Source of the DNA: Alphaproteobacteria bacterium PA2
Lineage (GTDB): Bacteria; Pseudomonadota; Alphaproteobacteria; Caulobacterales; Caulobacteraceae
DNA: 64,000 nt
NCBI GenBank assembly: GCA_002256425.1
Contig: NKIZ01000001.1
Location: forward strand, 3,073,001 to 3,137,000
Direction: 5' to 3'
Of the stretch, positions 58,352 through 64,000 are shown piece by piece. Below the pieces are notes generated by a model that was not told where the DNA came from, searched no databases, and worked only from the letters and a program-made list of their open reading frames with translations. How positions within the stretch are numbered: the stretch's first letter is position 1; every line of letters starts with the position of its first letter. The position numbers and the translations under genes are program-made.

Positions 58352-59064
58352 AGAAGGCCCTGCGCAACCCGACTGTTCAGGCCATTCTGGGCTGGGTGCT
58401 GGCCACCTATATCGCCCTGATCCGCCGCACGGTCCGCTGGCGGCACGAGGACCTGGACAAGGTCCTGCCCTATGTCGACTCCGATGTCGGCGTGATCAAC
58501 CTGGTCTGGCACAGCCGCATTCCGATCTGGGGGTTCCTGGCTGAGCTCTGGGCCCGCAAACCCAAGAAGCAGTGCCTGGTTTCGCCCTCCGCGGACGGGG
58601 AGTTCCTGGCCCTGGCGCTCGTGCGCATGGGCTTTCCTTCCATCCGCATGTCTTCAGCCAAAAAAGGCGACGCGACCAAAGCGCGTCAGGCCGTGGCAGG
58701 CTTCCGCGAGGCCATGAAGGCCGTGGATGACGGCGCGGTCCTGCTGGTCACCCCTGACGGGCCACGCGGACCCAATGAGGTCATGGCCCTGGGCGCCCTG
58801 CAGATCGCCAAACGCACCGGCGCGCCGGTCTTCCTGACCGGTATCGCCGTCTCGCCTCACATACTGCTGAACACCTGGGACAAGGTCATGCTGGGGGCGC
58901 CGTTCGGCCGTGGCGTCATCACCTGGGACGGGCCCTACTACATCCCGGCCGACGCCGATGAGGCGGCGATCGCCCGACTGGGTGAAGACTGGTCGAAGGC
59001 CCTCAGCGCAGTGGCCCGCAAGGCCGAAGCCCTTTCCGCCCAGGCGCCCGGAAGGGCCAGCTGA
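58348..59064 (+). CDS. DUF374 lysophospholipid acyltransferase-like protein
   Basis: 238 residues. The family pattern is visible in VINLVWHSRIPIWGFLAEL, CLVSPSADGEFLALAL, LLVTPDGPRGP (the conserved PDGPRGP) and APVFLTGIAVSPHI. It shares the acyltransferase fold and is placed in lipid A clusters of Alphaproteobacteria, suggesting a role in lipid A acylation; the reaction is not established. It overlaps msbA (four bases) and the CDF gene (TGATG). Confidence 0.88.
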   Translation: MKKALRNPTVQAILGWVLATYIALIRRTVRWRHEDLDKVLPYVDSDVGVINLVWHSRIPIWGFLAELWARKPKKQCLVSPSADGEFLALALVRMGFPSIRMSSAKKGDATKARQAVAGFREAMKAVDDGAVLLVTPDGPRGPNEVMALGALQIAKRTGAPVFLTGIAVSPHILLNTWDKVMLGAPFGRGVITWDGPYYIPADADEAAIARLGEDWSKALSAVARKAEALSAQAPGRAS

Positions 59065-60029
59065 TGTCCGACGACGCCCATCACGATCACGGCGGTCATC
59101 ATGACCATGATCACCATGACCACAGCCATCATCATCATGGCCATAGCCAAGCCCCCAAGGACTTCGGCCTCTCCTTCGCAGTCGGAGTCGGGCTGAACAC
59201 AGGATTTGTGCTGATCGAGGTGCTGGTGGGCCTCAGCACCCACTCCCTGGCCCTGCTGGCGGACGCCGGCCACAATCTCTCTGATGTCATGGCCCTGCTG
59301 GTGGCCTGGGGCGCGGCCATCATGGCCCGACGCCCTCCGAGCGCCCGGCGCACCTATGGCCTGCGCAAGGGGACCATACTGGCCTCCCTGGCCAATGCGG
59401 TCCTGCTGCTGATCGCCGTGGGCGTCATTGCGTCTGAGTCTGCACGAAGGCTGATGGATCCCACAGCCATCGACACCCTGCCGGTCATGATCACCGCCGG
59501 CATTGGCGTCATCATCAATACGGCGACGGCCCTGATGTTCCTGCGGGGACAGGAGGACCTGAACATCCGCGGCGCCTTCCTGCACATGGCGACCGATGCA
59601 GCGGTGTCCCTGGCTGTGGTTGTCGGCGCGGGTGTGATGATGGCGACAGGCGGCTTTATCTGGCTGGATCCGGCCCTCAGCCTGGTCATTGCCGGTGTCA
59701 TCGTGATCGGGACCTGGGGACTGCTCCGCGACTCCGCAGACCTGGCCATGGATGCTGCGCCGAAGAGCATTGATGTGGCCGCTGTCCGCGCCTGGCTCGC
59801 CGCCCGTCCCGGGGTGACCAATGTCCATGATCTGCACATCTGGGCCATGAGCACCACCGAGACCGCCCTGACGGTCCATCTCACCCGGCCCGACAACACC
59901 GACTCCGACGCCTTCCTCCATGAGGCCTGCGAAGGCCTGGCCGACCGGTTCCATATCGGCCATTGCACCCTGCAGATCGAGACCGGCGATGCGGCCCTGT
60001 GCCGCCTGTCGCCGGCGGAAATGGTCTAG
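59064..60029 (+). CDS. Cation diffusion facilitator (CzcD/ZitB-like) metal exporter
   Basis: 321 residues with a His-rich N-terminus (about 14 His in the first 35 residues), six helices and a cytoplasmic ferredoxin-like C-terminal domain (VHDLHIWAMSTTETALTVHL). The metal-site pairs are HNLSD in helix 2 and HMATD in helix 5, a Zn2+/Co2+/H+ antiporter set. It is sandwiched between DUF374 and waaA, an odd location for a metal pump; coupled by TGATG to the former and two bases before the latter. Confidence 0.9.
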   Translation: MSDDAHHDHGGHHDHDHHDHSHHHHGHSQAPKDFGLSFAVGVGLNTGFVLIEVLVGLSTHSLALLADAGHNLSDVMALLVAWGAAIMARRPPSARRTYGLRKGTILASLANAVLLLIAVGVIASESARRLMDPTAIDTLPVMITAGIGVIINTATALMFLRGQEDLNIRGAFLHMATDAAVSLAVVVGAGVMMATGGFIWLDPALSLVIAGVIVIGTWGLLRDSADLAMDAAPKSIDVAAVRAWLAARPGVTNVHDLHIWAMSTTETALTVHLTRPDNTDSDAFLHEACEGLADRFHIGHCTLQIETGDAALCRLSPAEMV

Positions 60030-60031
60030 GG

Positions 60032-61279
60032 GTGTGGTTGGGGCTTTATAGGGTCGTCACCGGCCTGCTGGAGCCCATGGTTCCCACCCTGCTGCGTGGC
60101 CGCGCCAAGCGCGGGAAGGAAGACCCGGTCCGGATCGGCGAGCGGTTCGGCTGCCCGACCCTGACGCGGCCCGACGGCAAGCTCGTCTGGCTGCACGGGG
60201 TGAGCGTCGGCGAAAGCCAGTCCCTGCTGCCCCTGGTTTCAGCCCTCAAGGCGACAAGGCCGGACCTGAACATCCTGGTCACTTCGGGAACCCGGACTTC
60301 GGCCGAACTTCTGGCCAGGCGGTTGCCGCAGGGCGTCCTCTACCAGTACGTGCCGGTCGACGCGCCCGGGGCCGTGAAGCGGTTCCTTGACCACTGGAAG
60401 CCTGCCGCCGGTATTCTGGTGGAAAGTGAGCTCTGGCCCAACCTGATCCTTGGCGCCCAGGCCCGAGGCGTGAAGCTGGTGCTGGCATCCGCCCGGATGA
60501 CCGCGAAAAGCGCAAAGGGCTGGGGTCGGTGGCCCTCCGCAGCCAGCCGACTGCTGGGCGCCTTCAGTGCGATCCTGCCCCAGGACCCCGAGACCGCCGA
60601 CAGGCTCGCAGCACTTGGGGCGGACATCGGTCCCTTCGCAAACCTCAAGCGGGTGGGCGAGGCCCTGACCTGTGATCCGGACGAGCTCAAAGCCCTCAAG
60701 GCTGCTGGCGGGGACCGGCTGGTCATTCTGGCCTCTAACACCCACCCCGGCGAGGAGTCCCTTATCGCCCGGGCGGCGCGGGATCCCGGCGCCCTTCTGG
60801 TGGTGGCGCCACGCCACCCAGAGCGCGGCGCTGAAGTGGCGGGCGCCCTTGCCGATCTGGGCCTGAAGGTCTGCCGCCGGTCCACAGGGGAAACCCTGAC
60901 CGCGGCCCACGAGGTCTATCTGGCCGACACCCTTGGCGAGATGGGCCTGCTCTACGCCTGGGCCGACATCGCCGTCATGGGCGGCAGCCTCGTTCCCGGA
61001 ATTGGCGGGCACAACCCTCTCGAACCCGCCCGTCTGGGCGTACCGGTCGTCACGGGTCCCCATGTCTTCAATGCCGCCGACCTCTACGGCGAAATGCTCG
61101 ACGCTGTGGCGGCGATAGAGGCCAGGGATGAGACTGACCTTGCCCGTCACCTGAAAGGCCTGTCCAGCAATCCGCAGATCCGTCGGCAGATGTCGGACGC
61201 GGCCCTGGCCTATGCGGCGCGGCAGGGGTCAGCCCTTGAAACGGTTACGGCCACTGTCCTTCCCCTGGTGGACGCATGA
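60032..61279 (+). CDS. waaA: WaaA (KdtA) Kdo transferase
   Basis: Glycosyltransferase family 30 enzyme adding Kdo to lipid IVA. 415 residues from GTG 60032, two bases after the CDF stop; the ORF's upstream ATG runs inside the CDF gene. Typical motifs: LVWLHGVSVGESQSLLPLV, TSGTRTSAELL, ESELWPNLI, VLASARMTAKSAKGW, LASNTHPGEE and GGSLVPGIGGHNPLEPA. Stop overlaps the lpxK ATG. Confidence 0.95.
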   Translation: MWLGLYRVVTGLLEPMVPTLLRGRAKRGKEDPVRIGERFGCPTLTRPDGKLVWLHGVSVGESQSLLPLVSALKATRPDLNILVTSGTRTSAELLARRLPQGVLYQYVPVDAPGAVKRFLDHWKPAAGILVESELWPNLILGAQARGVKLVLASARMTAKSAKGWGRWPSAASRLLGAFSAILPQDPETADRLAALGADIGPFANLKRVGEALTCDPDELKALKAAGGDRLVILASNTHPGEESLIARAARDPGALLVVAPRHPERGAEVAGALADLGLKVCRRSTGETLTAAHEVYLADTLGEMGLLYAWADIAVMGGSLVPGIGGHNPLEPARLGVPVVTGPHVFNAADLYGEMLDAVAAIEARDETDLARHLKGLSSNPQIRRQMSDAALAYAARQGSALETVTATVLPLVDA

Positions 61280-62283
61280 AGCTGCCCACGCCGAAGTGGT
61301 GGTATGTGCGATCCGGCGCCCCTGCCCCGGTCACCCGCGCCCTGCTGACCCCCATCAGCTGGATCTGGGCCTGGACGACCGCCCGGCGGATCGCCCGCAC
61401 GATCCCGATCGATCCCGGAGCGCCGGTCATCTGCGTCGGCAATCTGACCGCCGGAGGCACCGGCAAGACCCCCGTGGTGCGCGAGTTGCTGACCTTGCTG
61501 AGAGCCCGCGGCGTCGCGGCCCATGGTTTGTCCAGGGGCTATGGCGGCGCGGAGAAAGGGCCCTTGCAGGTCGACCTGTCTCGCCACACCGCTGCCGATG
61601 TTGGTGATGAGCCCCTGATGATGGCGGCTGATGGCCCCATGTGGATCTCCGCTGACCGGGTTGCAGGCGCCAAGGCGGCTGTGGCGGCCGGCGCCAGGGT
61701 CCTGGTCATGGACGACGGCCACCAGAATCCGACTCTGCAGAAGGCCCTTTCCCTCGTCGTCGTGGATGGCGAGACCCGGGACGGCGAGTGGCCCCTGGGC
61801 GATGGATCGGTGTTTCCCGCCGGGCCCCTGCGGGAGCCCCTGGCCACAGGCCTTGCCCGGGCGGACGCCGTGGTCCTGGTCCTGCCGCAGGACCTGCCCT
61901 CCCCCGATCCCGAACTTCTCGCCATGTTTCAGGGCAAGCCGGTGCTGGTGGTCAGGATCACCCCGGTCGAGCCACCGCCGCCCGGACCGCAATTGGGCTT
62001 TGCCGGCATAGGCAAACCCTGGAAGTTCGAACGCGCCCTGAAGGCCGCAGGCTGCGACCTGGTCGAATTCGCCAACTTCCCCGACCACGCCGACTATTCC
62101 GAAGACATGCTGACGCGCCTTTCCGATATGGCCGCGCACCGCGGGGCCGGTCTGATCACGACGGAAAAGGACTGGGTCCGCCTGCCGCCAGCCTGGCGGG
62201 AACGGATCAGGGCCTGGCCGATCCGCGCGAGCTTTGAAGCCCCCGCGGATCTGGAAACACTCCTGTCCGGTCTGGGCCTCTAG
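61276..62283 (+). CDS. lpxK: LpxK tetraacyldisaccharide 4'-kinase
   Basis: Phosphorylates the lipid A disaccharide at the 4' position. 335 residues. An N-terminal amphipathic or membrane helix is followed by the Walker A VGNLTAGGTGKTP near residue 58, ARGVAAHGLSRGYGG and VLVMDDGHQNPTL, all LpxK-specific. The C-terminal FANFPDHADYSEDMLTRL and TTEKDWVRLP complete the match. Coupled to waaA by a four-base overlap; convergent with the phosphotransferase. Confidence 0.95.
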   Translation: MKLPTPKWWYVRSGAPAPVTRALLTPISWIWAWTTARRIARTIPIDPGAPVICVGNLTAGGTGKTPVVRELLTLLRARGVAAHGLSRGYGGAEKGPLQVDLSRHTAADVGDEPLMMAADGPMWISADRVAGAKAAVAAGARVLVMDDGHQNPTLQKALSLVVVDGETRDGEWPLGDGSVFPAGPLREPLATGLARADAVVLVLPQDLPSPDPELLAMFQGKPVLVVRITPVEPPPPGPQLGFAGIGKPWKFERALKAAGCDLVEFANFPDHADYSEDMLTRLSDMAAHRGAGLITTEKDWVRLPPAWRERIRAWPIRASFEAPADLETLLSGLGL

Positions 62284-63347
62284 GCGCCGGCCCTCTGGGC
62301 GTAGTGCCAGGCCGACTGGGCCAGCAGGGGAACCCGTTCAGCCATGGCCGCCGCCTGCGGGCTGTTGGCCGTGCCGTCACGCACCCGACCGACAATGCCC
62401 TGGCAGATGCCTGCCAACCGGAACATGTTGTACGAGAAGAACCAGTCCAGATCCCGGAGGCCGGGACGGTTGGTGCGCTGGCAATAGATCTCCACGGCCT
62501 CTTCGAGCGTCGGCAGTCCATGGGCCTTGATGTCGGGCAGGGTGGAAATCGACCCGTTCACCCAGTTCATGAGCAGATAGGTGAAGTCGGCAAGGGGTTC
62601 GCCGAGGGTTCCCAGCTCCCAGTCCAGAACTGCGGCCACCCTGGGTTCGGTGGGATGGAGGACCATATTGTCCAGGCGATAGTCGCCGTGAACGACGCTG
62701 GTGCGCTCCTGCTCCGGCAGGGACTTCGGCAGGAAATCGATCAACCGCTCCATCTCTTCCAGGTGGACGGTTTCCGAGGCCTTGTACTGCTTGGTCCAGC
62801 GATCGACCTGACGGCCCATATAGTTGCCGGGCTTGCCATAGTCGCCCAGGCCAATGGCTTCGTGGTCTGTGTTGTGCAGGTCAGCCAGGGTTTCGATCTT
62901 GGCCTTGAAGATCGCAAACCGCTCCTGGGGCTCATAGGCCGGCAGGGACTGATCCCAGAGGATGCGGCCTTCCACCATGTCCATGATGTAGAACCAGGTG
63001 CCGATGACGGCGTCATCCGTGCAGAGCCCATAGGACCGCGCCACCGGGAAGCCGGTGGGATAGAGGGCGGTGATGACCTTGTATTCGCGATCGACGGCGT
63101 GGGCCGAGGGCAGCAGCTTGCCGGGCGGCTTGCGCCGCATGACATATTTCCTGGATGGGGTGATCAGCTGATAGGTCGGGTTGGACTGGCCGCCCTTGAA
63201 CTGGCGGACTTCCAGCGGCCCCTCAAAGCCTTCCACATTGGCCTGCATCCAGGCGGCCAGTGCGGACTCATCGAAACGGTGGCTTTCGGCGACGTCCTTG
63301 GTGCCCGAATTGGCGGCTTCGCGTTCCTGCTCGGCTGTATCGGCCAT
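62280..63347 (-). CDS. APH-like phosphotransferase family protein (ACAD10/11 kinase type)
   Basis: 355 residues from ATG 63347 with GGGAG upstream. The kinase fold shows GGQSNPTYQLITPSRKYVMRRKPPG (ATP-binding Lys region), catalytic VVHGDYRLDNMVLH and metal-binding AVLDWELGTLGEPLADF. The closest known relatives are the kinase domains of human ACAD10/11, which phosphorylate 4-hydroxy acids before breakdown, and uncharacterised bacterial proteins usually near fatty-acid genes. The substrate here is unknown. Confidence 0.88.
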   Translation of the reverse strand: MADTAEQEREAANSGTKDVAESHRFDESALAAWMQANVEGFEGPLEVRQFKGGQSNPTYQLITPSRKYVMRRKPPGKLLPSAHAVDREYKVITALYPTGFPVARSYGLCTDDAVIGTWFYIMDMVEGRILWDQSLPAYEPQERFAIFKAKIETLADLHNTDHEAIGLGDYGKPGNYMGRQVDRWTKQYKASETVHLEEMERLIDFLPKSLPEQERTSVVHGDYRLDNMVLHPTEPRVAAVLDWELGTLGEPLADFTYLLMNWVNGSISTLPDIKAHGLPTLEEAVEIYCQRTNRPGLRDLDWFFSYNMFRLAGICQGIVGRVRDGTANSPQAAAMAERVPLLAQSAWHYAQRAGA

Positions 63348-63427
63348 GACGGGCTCCCTGGTTCTTACAAGTGTTTGAACCACCATACCGACCCGGAGAG
63401 GGATGCTGCAAGACCTCTAGGTCGAGA

Positions 63428-64000
63428 TCACCGGCCCAGGGCGCGCCAGCCAATGTCGGTGCGATGGAATCCGCCTGGCCAGTCGATCTTCGCCACAGCG
63501 GCGTAGGCCTTGGCCCTGGCCTCTTCAAAGCTGGCCCCGTGGGCGCAGACATTGAGCACCCGACCGCCTGAGGCCCGCAGGGTTCCGTCGGGGTCTCTGC
63601 GGGTTCCGGCATGGAAGACCACGACATTTGCGCCGAAATCCTGCTCAGCGCCGCGGATCTCGGATCCGGTCTGCGGTGCGTCCGGATAGCCCCGGGCGGC
63701 CAGGACGACGCAAACTGCGGCTTGATCGGACCATTCGGGGTCCGGCAATTGGTCCAGGGTCCCGGTGGCGCAGGCCATGAGGTAGGGAACCAGATCACTC
63801 TTCAGCCGCAGCATCAGGACCTGACATTCGGGGTCGCCGAACCGGGCGTTGAACTCGACCAGCTTGGGGCCATCCCGGGTTGCCATTAGCTCGACAAAGA
63901 GCACGCCGCGATAGGGCGCGCCCTCTGAGGCTATGCCGGCGAAGGCGGGTTCGGCCAACCGGGTCCGCGTCTGATCCACCAGGGCCGGCGTGAAGACCGG
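63428..64000 (-). CDS. purD: PurD phosphoribosylamine-glycine ligase, 3' part
   Basis: The C-terminal ~190 residues of the purine-pathway ATP-grasp enzyme; the frame is open to the window edge, so the 5' part lies beyond 64000. Family signatures are FVELMATRDGPKLVEFNARFGDPECQ, PYLMACATGTLDQ and VCVVLAARGYPDAP. The ATG at 63979 is internal (it follows PVFTPALV) and is not the start. Confidence 0.93.
   Translation of the reverse strand, partial: PVFTPALVDQTRTRLAEPAFAGIASEGAPYRGVLFVELMATRDGPKLVEFNARFGDPECQVLMLRLKSDLVPYLMACATGTLDQLPDPEWSDQAAVCVVLAARGYPDAPQTGSEIRGAEQDFGANVVVFHAGTRRDPDGTLRASGGRVLNVCAHGASFEEARAKAYAAVAKIDWPGGFHRTDIGWRALGR

Noticed and set aside
59079-59150. CATCAT-rich run as a microsatellite
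   Set aside because: It encodes the His-rich N-terminus common in CDF zinc exporters, and the codons are interrupted.

Overview
The window is GC-rich, gene-dense DNA from an alphaproteobacterium, most likely of the order Caulobacterales (a Caulobacter or Phenylobacterium relative). The signs are the fixLJ-fixT-fixK plus ccoNOQP-GHIS module, a TTGACG -35 element typical of Caulobacter housekeeping promoters, and the envelope block pmbA - inositol-phosphatase-like - DUF4170 - msbA - DUF374 - waaA - lpxK. No rRNA, tRNA, insertion sequence, prophage or CRISPR array was seen. Almost every intergenic gap is below 300 bp. The one longer stretch (43.0-43.36 kb) holds a leader ORF and a promoter.

Layout. 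0.1-7.7 kb: a minus-strand type IV secretion cluster virB1-2-3-4-6-9-10-11 with overlapping genes; no virB5, virB7, virB8 or virD4 is visible. 7.9-11.8 kb: a small cytochrome c, a DHA2 drug/H+ antiporter and a GGDEF-EAL protein. 11.9-20.3 kb: a complete cbb3 high-affinity oxidase locus (ccoNOQP structural, ccoGHIS assembly), preceded by another small cytochrome c and a 38-residue membrane peptide. 20.4-25.1 kb: the regulators: a Rap1a/Tai-like protein, FixK, a tandem Usp protein, the heme-PAS kinase FixL, FixJ and a FixT-like single receiver. FixK-type boxes lie 63-69 nt upstream of three start codons (the 38-aa ORF, ccoN and fixT), so the low-oxygen circuit can be read from the sequence: FixL senses O2, FixJ is activated, FixK binds the boxes, the cbb3 oxidase is made, and FixT gives feedback.

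25.2-28.4 kb encodes the most unusual protein here, an APC-type amino-acid permease fused to HAMP, histidine kinase, ATPase and receiver domains. 28.4-37.4 kb holds metabolic and stress genes (acyl-CoA ligase, aldose epimerase, DUF1003, cytochrome c', methyltransferase, a lone receiver, GPH transporter, PPK2, YcaQ-type glycosylase). 37.4-41.2 kb looks accessory: a C-type-lectin/RTX protein behind an 11-G tract and a hairpin leader, a lipocalin, and poorly characterised small genes, one of them visibly less GC-rich. 41.2-53.4 kb: an ABC exporter with a 17-codon leader ORF, UbiA, a P450, a fatty-acid desaturase, a METTL20-like methyltransferase, a trypsin-like protease, gamma-glutamyltransferase, UbiD and a MAPEG protein. 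53.4-62.3 kb: PmbA and the envelope/lipid A block. The window ends in a phosphotransferase and a partial purD.
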